Program-made: the position numbers and the translations under genes
NCBI GenBank assembly: GCA_024642365.1
Contig: JAHEBE010000005.1
Span: 1-35,471 of the forward strand
Direction: 5' to 3'
Origin: Algoriphagus sp.
GTDB taxonomy: Bacteria; Bacteroidota; Bacteroidia; Cytophagales; Cyclobacteriaceae
Length of the DNA stretch: 35,471 nt
In this document: positions 8,095-17,778 of the stretch, piece after piece
How positions within the stretch are numbered: the first letter of the stretch is position 1
Layout: each line of letters starts with the position of its first letter
The notes under the pieces: generated by a model
The model's database searches: none
What the model was told of the DNA's origin: nothing
What the model saw: only the letters and a program-made list of their open reading frames with translations

Positions 8095-8124
8095 GAAATT
8101 TTAAACCTATTAAATTCTATACTA

Positions 8125-11100
8125 ATGCAAGAAGGTTTGTATCGATCGGAGTTTGAACACGACTCCTGCGGTATTGGTGCAGTTGTCGATTTAAGTGCAG
8201 AACCGTCTCATGAGACCATCAGTGATGCCCTTTATATGCTCAGTAATATGGAGCATCGAGGCGGACGTGGATCTGATCCTAAAACCGGAGATGGCGCCGG
8301 TATCTTAATTCAAGTTCCTCATCAGTTCCTTAAAGACATCACCGCTCGAACAGAGGTTAGCCTTCCTGAGGCTGGTTCTTATGGAGTAGGAATGACCTTT
8401 TTCCCAAAAAACAAACAGCTTTTTAAAAAGTCAAAGGAGCTCCTAAATGAAATCATAGATAAACTGGATTTTGAATTAATTGGATACCGTACGGTCCCAG
8501 TTGATGAGACCATTCCTGGCTCTGGTGCATTAGAAGTAATGCCAAATATTGAGCAACTTTTTGTGAAGCATAAAAAAGGCTTGACGGGAATTGATCTAGA
8601 AAGAAAACTTTACATTCTTCGGAATTATTCTTCCTCAGAGATCAACACGAAAATCCCGGGAGTCAACCATGCCTTTTATTTTGCCAGCTTAAGTAGTCAA
8701 ACACTTATTTATAAGGGCCAGCTACGAACAGATCAGGTTTTGCCATTCTTTAAGGATTTGCAAAATCCTAAAATAGAATCTGCTTTTGCGATTATTCACT
8801 CTCGATTTTCTACTAACACTTTCCCTAATTGGAGATTAGCGCAGCCTTTCCGTTGCCTTTCTCACAATGGAGAAATCAATACGATTCGAGGCAATTTGAA
8901 TAAAATGAAATCGAAGGAAAACTTGATGAAATCAAAGTTTTTCTCTGATGACGAGCTTGAAATGCTCATGCCAATCACCAATAAAATGAATTCGGATTCT
9001 GCGAATTTGGATGCTATGGCAGAGCTTCTTTCGCTTAGTGGTCGAAGTCTTCCACATGCTATGATGATGCTCGTGCCTGAAGCTTGGCAGGACAATGAGG
9101 TAATGGATCGAGACCGAAAAGCATTTTATAAATTTCATGCTTCACTTGTAGAGCCATGGGATGGTCCTGCTGCATTATTATTTACCGATGGCAAATCTGT
9201 AGGAGCGACTCTGGATCGAAACGGGTTGCGACCGCTTCGTTATTTCATAACGAAGGATAAGCGCTTAATCCTTTCTTCAGAAGCAGGTGCCCTGCCTATT
9301 CGCGAGGCGACAATCGAACAAAAAGGTCGAATTAGTCCTGGGCGAATGCTTTGGGCAGATTTGGAGAAGGGGAGAGTTCTTTTTGATGAAGAAGTCAAAA
9401 GCGAGATTTGTAAGAAGCAGCCTTATGAGCAATGGGTAAATGATCAACGAATCAAACTTCGATTAGAAGATGATCCCGAGACACTCTCTCATCCTTACTC
9501 TACCGAAAACATCAAGAAATGCCAAACAGTATTTGGTTATACTTCCGAAGAGCTTAAAGTGATCTTGGCTCCAATGGGTGGTACTGGCTACGAGGCCATA
9601 GGATCCATGGGAGCAGATACACCGCTTGCAGTGCTTTCTAAGCAAAGTCAGCATATCTCAAACTATTTCAAGCAACTATTTGCTCAAGTAAGTAATCCCC
9701 CGATTGATCCGATACGTGAGCGGATGGTGATGTCCTTATTTACCCGATTAGGGAATGGACAAAACATATTAGAAGAAAGTCCCAAGCATACCCGTCAAAT
9801 CCATATTTCTCAACCAGTTCTTTTAAATGAGAGCTTGGAAAAGATCAAAAACATGGAAGGTCAGGGATATCGATGCAAGACTTTAAACAGCCATTTTAAA
9901 GCAGATCATCAGCCGGGAAGGTTGCTAGAGGCTTTGGATTTACTTTGTGATGAAGCCGAAAAGGCAATCAACGAGGGTAAAAACATTTTGATTATTTCTG
10001 ATCGAAATAGTAACGAGGAATTTGCTCCAATCCCATCTCTACTGGCAATTGGTGCAGTGCATCATCACTTGGTAAAGAAAAAAATCAGGACTAGCGCTGG
10101 TTTAGTTTTGGAGTCCGGCGATATTCGGGAAACGCATCATTTTGCCACTGCCATCGGCTATGGCGTATCCGCCATCAACCCCTATTTGGCTTTAGAGTCC
10201 TTATTAGAAATGTGGGAAAATGGACAATTCCCAGAAATAAAAGACCAGAAAAAGCTTTTCTACAATTACCAAACGGCGATTGGAAAAGGTCTCTTGAAGG
10301 TGCTTTCTAAAATGGGAATCAGTACCCTTCAGTCCTACCAAGGCGCTCAAATCTTTGAAGCGCTGGGATTAGGTCCAGAGGTAATAGATCGCTGTTTCAA
10401 AGGTACTATCTCAAGAATTTCAGGTATTTCCTTCGATGAACTAGCTGAAGAAGTTTTGATACGACATCGTGCTGCCTACCAGATCAACTCTCCTAATTTA
10501 GAAACAGGTGGAGTTTATCAATGGAAACGTAGAGGAGAAAAACACTTATTCAATCCGGAGACAATTCATTTACTCCAAAAGTCAACTCGATTGAATGATT
10601 ATGCTCTATACAAGAAATTTGCGGCCAAAATCAATGACCAAAGTAGGGAAGCGCTAACACTTCGAGGATTATTTGAATTCAAAAAACGTATTTCTGTTCC
10701 AATTGAGGAAGTAGAACCAGCTTCTGAAATCATGAGGAGATTTGCGACTGGAGCGATGTCATTTGGGTCAATTTCCCATGAAGCCCATTCGACTTTAGCA
10801 ATCGCTATGAATCGAATTGGTGCTAAGAGTAACTCCGGCGAAGGGGGAGAAGATGAAATTCGATTTGAACGAAAGGAAAATGGAGATTGGGAGCGATCCG
10901 CTATCAAGCAAGTTGCTTCAGGTCGATTCGGAGTGACCAGCAACTATTTAACAAATGCGGCTGAACTCCAAATAAAAATGGCCCAAGGGGCTAAGCCTGG
11001 TGAGGGAGGACAACTTCCTGGTCATAAGGTAGACGATTGGATCGGCCGAGTAAGGCATTCTACTCCCGGAGTAGGCTTAATTTCTCCTCCACCACATCAC

Positions 11101-12615
11101 GACATTTATTCAATTGAAGATTTAGCACAGCTGATTTTTGACCTTAAAAATGCAAATAGAAAGGCGAGGATCAATGTGAAATTAGTGTCTCAGGCTGGGG
11201 TAGGTACTGTGGCCGCTGGGGTAGCCAAGGCAATGGCAGACGTAATTTTGATCTCAGGAGCAGATGGAGGAACTGGCGCATCACCACTCAGCTCGATCCG
11301 ACACGCGGGTCTTCCATGGGAGCTTGGGCTTTCAGAAGCACAGCAGACTTTGGTTAAAAACAACCTCCGAAGCCGTGTGACACTTCAGACAGATGGCCAA
11401 CTTCGGACCGGACGAGACCTTGCTATTGCTACTTTACTCGGGGCAGAGGAGTGGGGGATTTCTACGGCAGCACTAGTAGTAGAAGGCTGTATCATGATGC
11501 GAAAGTGCCACTTGAACACTTGTCCTGTTGGAATTGCTACTCAGAACGAGGAGCTCCGTAAGTTATTCACCGGTGATCCTGATCATGTGGTTAATTATTT
11601 CTATTTCCTAGTTCAGGATTTAAGAGAAATAATGGCATCACTTGGGTTCCGTACGATTGATGAAATGGTGGGACAAAGTCATGTCCTGCAATCTACCGGA
11701 CACTTGAACCATTGGAAATGGGATAAAGTTGATTTAAGTCCAATTTTCCACAAGGTGGAGGTTCCTGATCATGTTGGAATCTATAAGCAAATCGATCAGG
11801 AGTTTGACTTGAAGAATGTCTTGGATCGACAGTTGATCAAAGCTGCGCATCCTTCCTTGGAGCAAGCAATGGCCAGCGGTGGGAATTTCCAAATTAAAAA
11901 TACAGACCGTACGGTTGGGGCGATGCTTTCCAACGAGATTTCAAAAATATATGGCAGTACCGGTCTGCCGGAAGATACCGTTCACTTTAAATTCCATGGA
12001 TCTGCCGGGCAGACATTTGGAGGTTTCCTAGCCAAAGGAGTCAATTTCGAACTAGAAGGGGAAGCAAATGATTACTTTGGAAAAGGACTTTCTGGGGGTA
12101 AACTCATTATCTATCCAAGTAGAAATTCACGCTTTGTACCTGAGGAAAACATCATCATTGGTAACGTTGCATTCTACGGAGCTACTTCAGGGGAAGCTTA
12201 TATTAATGGAAAAGGCGGGGAAAGATTCTGTGTTCGAAACTCTGGGGTCAAAGCCGTCATCGAAGGAATTGGTGATCATGGCTGTGAGTACATGACAGGA
12301 GGCTTAGTAATAAATCTGGGAGAAATCGGAAGAAATTTTGCCGCGGGAATGAGTGGAGGAATAGCCTACATCCTCAATGATTACATTACCGAAATCAATC
12401 CTGAATTGGTGGATATTGATCCATTGCAAGAGGAAGATTTCCAAACCATAAAATCATATCTCAAACGACACGTAAAATTGACTCGCTCAGGTTTGGCCAG
12501 TCAGTTCCTTGAAAACTGGGATCAATCAAAGGGAAAATTCATTAAAGTGATCCCAAGAGACTACAAGGCTGTATTGCAAAAAAGAGCATTAGAACAAAGT
12601 AAAACATTAGTGTAA
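8125..12615 (+). CDS. gltB: Glutamate synthase large (alpha) subunit
   Basis: NADPH-GOGAT alpha subunit: makes two glutamates from glutamine and 2-oxoglutarate. With the ATG at 8125 the protein has 1496 residues, the normal size. Cys15 in HDSCGIGAV is the N-terminal nucleophile of the class II glutaminase domain after removal of a 14-residue propeptide (domain to about 410). The central domain covers about 460-740, and the FMN/2-oxoglutarate TIM barrel about 780-1160, with CIMMRKCHLNTC giving the C-x5-C-x4-C [3Fe-4S] ligands. The C-terminal GXGXG beta-helix covers about 1230-1430 (GEGGERFCVRNSGVKAVIEG type repeats). A TTG at 8092 would add 11 hydrophobic residues before the propeptide, which is less likely. 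gltD follows after one base. Confidence 0.96.
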   Translation: MQEGLYRSEFEHDSCGIGAVVDLSAEPSHETISDALYMLSNMEHRGGRGSDPKTGDGAGILIQVPHQFLKDITARTEVSLPEAGSYGVGMTFFPKNKQLFKKSKELLNEIIDKLDFELIGYRTVPVDETIPGSGALEVMPNIEQLFVKHKKGLTGIDLERKLYILRNYSSSEINTKIPGVNHAFYFASLSSQTLIYKGQLRTDQVLPFFKDLQNPKIESAFAIIHSRFSTNTFPNWRLAQPFRCLSHNGEINTIRGNLNKMKSKENLMKSKFFSDDELEMLMPITNKMNSDSANLDAMAELLSLSGRSLPHAMMMLVPEAWQDNEVMDRDRKAFYKFHASLVEPWDGPAALLFTDGKSVGATLDRNGLRPLRYFITKDKRLILSSEAGALPIREATIEQKGRISPGRMLWADLEKGRVLFDEEVKSEICKKQPYEQWVNDQRIKLRLEDDPETLSHPYSTENIKKCQTVFGYTSEELKVILAPMGGTGYEAIGSMGADTPLAVLSKQSQHISNYFKQLFAQVSNPPIDPIRERMVMSLFTRLGNGQNILEESPKHTRQIHISQPVLLNESLEKIKNMEGQGYRCKTLNSHFKADHQPGRLLEALDLLCDEAEKAINEGKNILIISDRNSNEEFAPIPSLLAIGAVHHHLVKKKIRTSAGLVLESGDIRETHHFATAIGYGVSAINPYLALESLLEMWENGQFPEIKDQKKLFYNYQTAIGKGLLKVLSKMGISTLQSYQGAQIFEALGLGPEVIDRCFKGTISRISGISFDELAEEVLIRHRAAYQINSPNLETGGVYQWKRRGEKHLFNPETIHLLQKSTRLNDYALYKKFAAKINDQSREALTLRGLFEFKKRISVPIEEVEPASEIMRRFATGAMSFGSISHEAHSTLAIAMNRIGAKSNSGEGGEDEIRFERKENGDWERSAIKQVASGRFGVTSNYLTNAAELQIKMAQGAKPGEGGQLPGHKVDDWIGRVRHSTPGVGLISPPPHHDIYSIEDLAQLIFDLKNANRKARINVKLVSQAGVGTVAAGVAKAMADVILISGADGGTGASPLSSIRHAGLPWELGLSEAQQTLVKNNLRSRVTLQTDGQLRTGRDLAIATLLGAEEWGISTAALVVEGCIMMRKCHLNTCPVGIATQNEELRKLFTGDPDHVVNYFYFLVQDLREIMASLGFRTIDEMVGQSHVLQSTGHLNHWKWDKVDLSPIFHKVEVPDHVGIYKQIDQEFDLKNVLDRQLIKAAHPSLEQAMASGGNFQIKNTDRTVGAMLSNEISKIYGSTGLPEDTVHFKFHGSAGQTFGGFLAKGVNFELEGEANDYFGKGLSGGKLIIYPSRNSRFVPEENIIIGNVAFYGATSGEAYINGKGGERFCVRNSGVKAVIEGIGDHGCEYMTGGLVINLGEIGRNFAAGMSGGIAYILNDYITEINPELVDIDPLQEEDFQTIKSYLKRHVKLTRSGLASQFLENWDQSKGKFIKVIPRDYKAVLQKRALEQSKTLV

Positions 12616-12616
12616 G

Positions 12617-14095
12617 ATGGGAGCGAAAGAAGGATTTATTCAATTTAAAAGAGAAACACCTGTTTCTCGTGATCCAAAAGAGCGGATTGGAGATTACAAG
12701 GAAATATATGAGCCGTTTTCTGATGAAAAATTAAATCATCAGGCAGCTCGATGCATGGATTGCGGTGTTCCATTTTGTCACAATGGTTGCCCTTTGGGAA
12801 ATGTGATTCCTGAATTTAATGATGCGGTTTATAACAAATCATGGGAAGAGGCAATTACAATTTTACGTAGCACTAATAATTTTCCAGAATTTACTGGAAG
12901 GATTTGCCCAGCACCTTGTGAAGCCAGTTGTGTATTGGGAATCAATAAAGATCCCGTGGCAATCGAACTCATTGAAAAAAATATTGCCGAAAAAGCTTAT
13001 GAACTTGGACTGATTAAAGCCAATCCGCCTAAAAGCAGAACGGGTAAATCTATCGCAGTAATTGGATCTGGTCCGGCTGGATTGGCAGCAGCAGACCAAT
13101 TGAATCAGGCAGGTCATGAAGTGACGGTTTTCGAGAAGGATTCGAAGCCGGGAGGATTACTTCGGTATGGGATTCCTGATTTCAAATTAGAAAAATGGGT
13201 AATTGACCGAAGAATTGAACTGATGGTTCAAGAGGGGGTCATTTTCACCTGTGACACAGAAATCGGTTCAAAAATAAAGGCTGAACATATTCTTCGGAAT
13301 TTTGATGCAGTAGTACTTTCTACTGGTGCTGCTCAGCCACGAGCTTTACAGATCAAAGGTGATGATTTAAAAGGAGTTCATTTTGCGATGGAATTCCTCG
13401 GGAAACAAAATCAGGTAATTGGTGGCGAAATTGATAAAAATCCGATTTCTGCTCACAATAAAAATGTAATTGTAATCGGTGGAGGAGATACAGGAAGTGA
13501 TTGTATTGGCACCTCGAACAGACATGGCGCTGCTTCGATTACCCAATTGGAACTTTTGCCAAAGCCCCCACAACAACGAAACACCCTTAATCCTTGGCCA
13601 GAGTGGCCGATGACTTTGAAAACTTCCAGCTCCCATGAAGAAGGGGTTGCGCGAATCTTTTCAATTTTGACCAAAGAATTTATCGGAAACGATGCTGGAG
13701 AAGTAACAGGCTTGAAATTGGTCGATTTGGTTTGGGTAGATAAAGGAGGTCGAATGGGTTTTGAAGAAATTCCAGGTACCGAGCGAATTGTACCATGTGA
13801 TTTGGCATTTATCGCCATTGGATATACAGGGCCTGCCCAAAATGGACTCTTGGAGGCATTCGGAGCAGAACTAATGGAAAACTCACTTCCAAAATCTAAA
13901 AACTATCAAAGTACCAATTCAAAAGTATTCCTTGCAGGGGATATGCGTCGCGGTCAATCTTTGGTGGTTTGGGCCATATCTGAGGGTAGGGAAACAGCTG
14001 TCAAAGTGGACGAATACTTGATGGGAACATCTAGTCTCCCTCAAAAAGACGAATCCTTTTTCCATGTAGAAGAAGGAATTCACCAACGGAGCTAA
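12617..14095 (+). CDS. gltD: Glutamate synthase small (beta) subunit
   Basis: 492-residue FAD/NADPH oxidoreductase that feeds electrons to GltB. N-terminal cysteines C46, C49, C54, C58 (CMDCGVPFCHNGC) and C97, C101, C105 (CPAPCEASC) hold two [4Fe-4S] clusters. The FAD-binding fold begins at about residue 145 (AVIGSGPAGLAAA) and the NADPH fold at about 283 (VIVIGGGDTGSDC). The conserved end FLAGDMRRGQSLVVWAI contacts FAD. The start ATG lies one base after the gltB stop, so the subunits are translationally linked and made in equal amounts. A strong bidirectional terminator follows. Confidence 0.96.
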   Translation: MGAKEGFIQFKRETPVSRDPKERIGDYKEIYEPFSDEKLNHQAARCMDCGVPFCHNGCPLGNVIPEFNDAVYNKSWEEAITILRSTNNFPEFTGRICPAPCEASCVLGINKDPVAIELIEKNIAEKAYELGLIKANPPKSRTGKSIAVIGSGPAGLAAADQLNQAGHEVTVFEKDSKPGGLLRYGIPDFKLEKWVIDRRIELMVQEGVIFTCDTEIGSKIKAEHILRNFDAVVLSTGAAQPRALQIKGDDLKGVHFAMEFLGKQNQVIGGEIDKNPISAHNKNVIVIGGGDTGSDCIGTSNRHGAASITQLELLPKPPQQRNTLNPWPEWPMTLKTSSSHEEGVARIFSILTKEFIGNDAGEVTGLKLVDLVWVDKGGRMGFEEIPGTERIVPCDLAFIAIGYTGPAQNGLLEAFGAELMENSLPKSKNYQSTNSKVFLAGDMRRGQSLVVWAISEGRETAVKVDEYLMGTSSLPQKDESFFHVEEGIHQRS

Positions 14096-14134
14096 CCTAG
14101 AGCGTAAAGAAACTCAGGAACTACTAAAAACAAA

Positions 14135-14168
14135 AACACCCTCAAATCAAACTTCGAGGGTGTTTTTT
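14135..14168. terminator. Bidirectional terminator between gltD and the Spy-like gene
   Basis: Perfect 9-bp stem AACACCCTC/GAGGGTGTT (14135-14143 and 14156-14164) with a 12-base loop. An A-run stands on the left and six T follow on the right, so both converging genes can use it. Confidence 0.82.
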
Positions 14169-14179
14169 GTGGTTAAAAA

Positions 14180-14611
14180 TTAATTTGATCCTCCGCCTTT
14201 TCGCTTTCGGTACTGCTCCCGATCTTCAATTTGTCCGCCTGGCCGGTGACCCCGATCTTTGGAACTGAGTTTAATCTCCTCCCATTTGGTCCGCTGTTCT
14301 TCTGTCAAGATGGCTTTGATCGAATCCTCTTGTTTTTTCATTTCCGCTTTTTTTGCTTCCATATCGGCTTTTCTTGCCTCGTTTTCTTTTTCTCTAAGCT
14401 CCATGTCTTGCTCTCTTTTTTTTGCATTCTCGAGATTAATTGCAAGAATTTGCTTTTTCTGGTCATCTGAAAGCTTTAGCTCTTCTGCCATTTTATCGGT
14501 CATTCGAGTTGCTCGCTGCTCAGGAGTAGGTCGTTCCCCTCCTCTTTGTTGTGCGAAGCTGCTTAGTCCGATCATAAGGACCAATCCGGAAGTTAAAATC
14601 CATTTTTTCAT
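14180..14611 (-). CDS. Spy/CpxP-like small periplasmic protein
   Basis: 143 residues with a signal peptide (MKKWILTSGLVLMIGLSSFAQ, cleavage probably near residue 20). The mature part is almost entirely helical and highly charged: repeated Lys/Glu/Met/Ala patterns from about residue 30 to 120, including RATRMTDKMAEELKLSDDQK and ILTEEQRTKWEEIK. The L-T/S-x-x-Q pattern (LSDDQ, LTEEQ) is the LTXXQ motif seen in the Spy/CpxP group of ATP-independent periplasmic chaperones and in related Bacteroidota proteins (DUF4890 type). The C-terminus is Gly/Arg-rich. It is convergent with gltD. Function as chaperone or stress sensor is inferred from family only. Confidence 0.72.
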   Translation of the reverse strand: MKKWILTSGLVLMIGLSSFAQQRGGERPTPEQRATRMTDKMAEELKLSDDQKKQILAINLENAKKREQDMELREKENEARKADMEAKKAEMKKQEDSIKAILTEEQRTKWEEIKLSSKDRGHRPGGQIEDREQYRKRKGGGSN

Positions 14612-14748
14612 GTTTTAATTGGTTTGTTATGCACTTTAGACATGAAGAATGCCGAGGGGTTTAACCAGCAAAAAGATTTGAAATGTTAATTGGAGTTAAT
14701 TGGTTAGTAAGCGCTTATCACCTCAACTTAGAGATAGCGATCCTTATG

Positions 14749-16080
14749 CTATTTCTCTTCAATGAGTTCTTTTCGTTCACTTTCCCGTACGTATTTGGGC
14801 TTGATCAATAAGCGAAGACTAGGATCAAAACTTAAATAATTCCAGGACCAATTAATAAAAACAAACAGGCGATTTTTGACTCCTAAAATGGCCATTAGAT
14901 GCACAAAAAGCCATGTTAGCCAGGCAAATAACCCTTGAAACTTAATAAATGGCAAGTCAACTACTGCAAGCTTTCGGCCTACAGTCGCCATAGAGCCAAG
15001 ATCCTTGTATTGGAAAGCATGCTGCTCCTGGCTTTTTTCACGGTGAATTAAGTTATGGGAAAGTGTCACCGCTTGTTGGAGAGCAACTTGAGCGACTTGA
15101 GGATGACCTTTTGGATATTTTTCATTGGTCATTAAGCTAATATCTCCTATCGCAAAAATACCATTGTTCCCTTTCACTTCAGAAAATTCATTGACGAGCA
15201 ATCTTCCGTTTGGGGCATAATGAGCTTGTTCAAAGCCCTCGATCAAATTTGGTTTGATACCGGCCGCCCACAGCAACGTTTGAGTTTCCAAAAAAACATC
15301 CCCTTCCAACGTCACGATTTGCCCATTATAATCCTTGACAAGAGTACTGAGCATCACTTCAACACCCAGCCCTTCTAAATACTTGAGTGCATGAGATTGG
15401 GATTCCTTTGACATTGGTCCCAAAAGGACCGGCCCCGCTTCAATAAGGACTACCTTCATATTATGAAAATTGAGTTGCGGATAATCCTTTGGAAGGACAT
15501 TATTCCGCAATTCTGCAATCGCACCAGCGAGTTCTACTCCAGTTGGCCCACCGCCTACGATTACTACATTCATCAAATGCTTGCGATTTTCTGGTCGTTC
15601 GATATTGATGGCACGTTCGTAATTTGAGATGATTTTATTTCTGATGTAAAGGGCCTCAGAAACAGTTTTCATTGGTGTGGCGAAGTATTCAATATTCTTA
15701 TTCCCAAAGTAATTGGTGTCTGCACCCATCGCTAAGACTAAATAATCATAATCCACATAACCTTCGCTTGTGAAAAGTTTCTTAGAAACAGAATCAACGC
15801 TGGCTACTTCAGCCATTCGAAAAGTCACATTGTTAGTATTATGAAAAATCTTTCGTAGGGGAAATGAAATAGCGCTTGCCTCAAGTCCAGCTGTAGCTAC
15901 CTGATAAAAAAGGGGTTGAAATTGATGGTAATTATTCTTGTCAAGCAGAATTACCTGGAAATTCTTTTTGATTAATTTTCTTGCAAGCTTAAGTCCAGCG
16001 AATCCAGCACCCACAATGACTACTTTTGGAAATTTAGAAGCAGGAATATTTGGAATAGGGTGATTTTTTGGAGAATTCAT
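14749..16080 (-). CDS. Type II NADH dehydrogenase (NDH-2)-like FAD oxidoreductase
   Basis: 443 residues counted from the ATG at 16080; the frame can be extended 31 codons upstream, but the added stretch is unlike the family. The FAD-binding fold is at about 19-50 (KVVIVGAGFAGLKLARKL), followed by NNYHQFQPLFYQVATAGL, which is diagnostic of NDH-2. The second dinucleotide fold, for NADH, is at about 172-190 (VVIVGGGPTGVELAGAI). The C-terminal part has hydrophobic, aromatic segments (LFAWLTWLFVHLMAILG) that anchor the enzyme to the inner face of the cytoplasmic membrane. It passes electrons from NADH to menaquinone without pumping protons. It diverges from yebC. Confidence 0.88.
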   Translation of the reverse strand: MNSPKNHPIPNIPASKFPKVVIVGAGFAGLKLARKLIKKNFQVILLDKNNYHQFQPLFYQVATAGLEASAISFPLRKIFHNTNNVTFRMAEVASVDSVSKKLFTSEGYVDYDYLVLAMGADTNYFGNKNIEYFATPMKTVSEALYIRNKIISNYERAINIERPENRKHLMNVVIVGGGPTGVELAGAIAELRNNVLPKDYPQLNFHNMKVVLIEAGPVLLGPMSKESQSHALKYLEGLGVEVMLSTLVKDYNGQIVTLEGDVFLETQTLLWAAGIKPNLIEGFEQAHYAPNGRLLVNEFSEVKGNNGIFAIGDISLMTNEKYPKGHPQVAQVALQQAVTLSHNLIHREKSQEQHAFQYKDLGSMATVGRKLAVVDLPFIKFQGLFAWLTWLFVHLMAILGVKNRLFVFINWSWNYLSFDPSLRLLIKPKYVRESERKELIEEK

Positions 16081-16270
16081 AGGGTAATGAGTATGAAAAA
16101 TTAAACGAAAAATCTTAGAAAAAGATGGTTGAAATTTTCCACAACCAGCAATTCGCCCCGCTGATTCATCCAAAGAGACAGCGATAAGACAAAATATTTC
16201 GCAACAGAGGAAGCATTTCCGCCCAAATGAAAAGATTTACTATTTTTACCAAGCAAAAATAAAGAGACGC

Positions 16271-16978
16271 ATGGGAAGAGCATTTGAATTCCGAAAGGAG
16301 CGTAAATTCAAAAGATGGGACAAAATGTCCAAAGTCTTTACCCGCCTGGGTAAGGAAATCGTGATGGCAGTTAAATCCGGCGGCCCGGATCCAGCCTCCA
16401 ATCCCCGCCTTCGAACCATCATGCAAAATGCCAAGGGTGCTCAAATGCCCAAGGATAGAATCGAAGCGGCCATCAAAAGGGCTTCGAACAAGGATGAGAA
16501 GGATTTCGAAGAAATGGTTTATGAAGGTTATGGCCCCTTTGGAATCGCTGTAATTGTAGAAACCTCCACAGACAATATCAACCGAACTGTTGCTAATATC
16601 AGAAGCTATTTTTCAAAAGCTGGAGGATCATTAGGGACCTCAGGCTCGGTGAGTTTTATGTTTGATCGTAAAGCAGTTTTCAGATTTGAAAAAGGTGCTT
16701 TCGATCTCGAAGAATTAGAATTTGAATTAATTGACTTTGGCTTAGTCGATATTGATGAAAATGAAGGTGAAATTTACGTTTACACTGAATTTGAAGATTT
16801 TGGAACCATGCAAAAAGCATTGGAGGAAAAAAGCATCGAAATCGTAAGTGCAGATTTTCAACGATTCCCAACTACCTTAACCGAACTAACGGAAGAGCAG
16901 GAAGAGATCATCAACAAAATGATCGAGAAAATGGAAGAAGATGACGATGTCAACCAAATATTTACCAACATGGCCTAA
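16271..16978 (+). CDS. YebC/PmpR family (TACO1-like) protein
   Basis: 235 residues. The start MGRAFEFRKERKFKRW is the standard N-terminus of the family in Bacteroidota. Conserved blocks are KVFTRLGKEIVMAVKSGG, NPRLRTIMQNAK, MPKDRIEAAIKRA and YEGYGPFGIAVIVE. The acidic beta-alpha C-terminal domains follow. Family members have been described as transcription regulators and, more recently, as ribosome-associated factors that help translation of proline stretches; which role applies here cannot be told. The gene lies 23 bases before the NTP phosphatase gene on the same strand. Confidence 0.93.
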   Translation: MGRAFEFRKERKFKRWDKMSKVFTRLGKEIVMAVKSGGPDPASNPRLRTIMQNAKGAQMPKDRIEAAIKRASNKDEKDFEEMVYEGYGPFGIAVIVETSTDNINRTVANIRSYFSKAGGSLGTSGSVSFMFDRKAVFRFEKGAFDLEELEFELIDFGLVDIDENEGEIYVYTEFEDFGTMQKALEEKSIEIVSADFQRFPTTLTELTEEQEEIINKMIEKMEEDDDVNQIFTNMA

Positions 16979-17001
16979 GCAGTACGCTTGGACCAACACC
17001 T

Positions 17002-17580
17002 ATGAATTTTCCAAAAAGACAAAATTTTCAAGCAGCGGCAGCCGATAAGCCACTTATCATTGTTGGAAGTAAAAATCCTGTAAAAATAGCTTGCACAGAA
17101 AGTGCATTTACGGAAGTTTTTAAACAAAACTTTTTAGTAAACGGCATCAATGCGAGTTCCTTGGTATCTGATCAGCCAAAAGGAGATCAGGAAACTTTTA
17201 AAGGGGCAAAAAATAGAGCTTTAAATTCTAAATCGATTTTCCCTGAGGCAGATTACTGGGTTGGAATTGAAGGTGGAATTTCAGAAGATGATTTGGGAAT
17301 GTGTGCTTTTGCTTGGATTTATGTCGAAAACAAAAATGGCTTAAGTGGAAAAGCCAAAACCGGCACTTTCTATATTCCTGAGGGAGTGGCAAAGCTTGTT
17401 CGTGGAGGAATGGAACTCGGACATGCTGACGATCAGTTCTTTACAAAGGAAAATTCTAAGCAATCTGGTGGCTCGGTTGGATTATTGACACAAGGTGTAT
17501 TGGATCGAGAGCGGTACTATCATCAAGCGATTATTTTGGCTTTAATCCCATTTTTGAACGAAAAACTTTACTTAAGTTAA
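17002..17580 (+). CDS. Inosine/xanthosine triphosphatase (YjjX/DUF84 family)
   Basis: House-cleaning enzyme that hydrolyses ITP/XTP so that damaged purines do not enter RNA or DNA. The 192 residues contain the family blocks IIVGSKNPVKIACTESAF (about 19-36), GDQETFKGAKNRAL (about 53-66), YWVGIEGGISE (about 77-87) and a C-terminal SGGSVGLLTQGVLDRERYY. The first about 17 residues (Gln/Ala-rich) are not conserved, so the true start could be slightly later, but no better start codon is seen. Probably co-transcribed with yebC. Confidence 0.85.
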   Translation: MNFPKRQNFQAAAADKPLIIVGSKNPVKIACTESAFTEVFKQNFLVNGINASSLVSDQPKGDQETFKGAKNRALNSKSIFPEADYWVGIEGGISEDDLGMCAFAWIYVENKNGLSGKAKTGTFYIPEGVAKLVRGGMELGHADDQFFTKENSKQSGGSVGLLTQGVLDRERYYHQAIILALIPFLNEKLYLS

Positions 17581-17749
17581 TGACATCTATAAAAAAAAAT
17601 TATAAGATGAGTTTCGTAGAATATTATTTTGATTTAGATGAATTATTCAAAAGAAATTTTCTATTTTAGCAGGAAGCTTAGAAATAAGTTTTAACAGATC
17701 AAAAGTTGAAATAATAGTTGCTTCAATCACCCAAAACCCCAAGTAACGG

Positions 17750-17778
17750 TAGACCTTCAGTATGAAGGTCTATTTTTT
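17750..17778. terminator. Bidirectional terminator downstream of the ITPase gene
   Basis: Perfect 10-bp stem TAGACCTTCA/TGAAGGTCTA (17750-17759 and 17763-17772) with a 3-base loop (GTA), then seven T. It overlaps the stop codon of the converging secreted-protein gene, with only scattered A on the left side. Confidence 0.8.

Noticed and set aside
13453-13818. 121-residue minus-strand frame inside gltD
   Set aside because: Antisense of a fully conserved gltD region; composition is that of a shadow frame.
14259-14618. 119-residue plus-strand frame opposite the Spy-like gene
   Set aside because: It is the antisense of a charged helical protein and reads as hydrophobic Phe/Ser repeats; no independent start context or known motifs.
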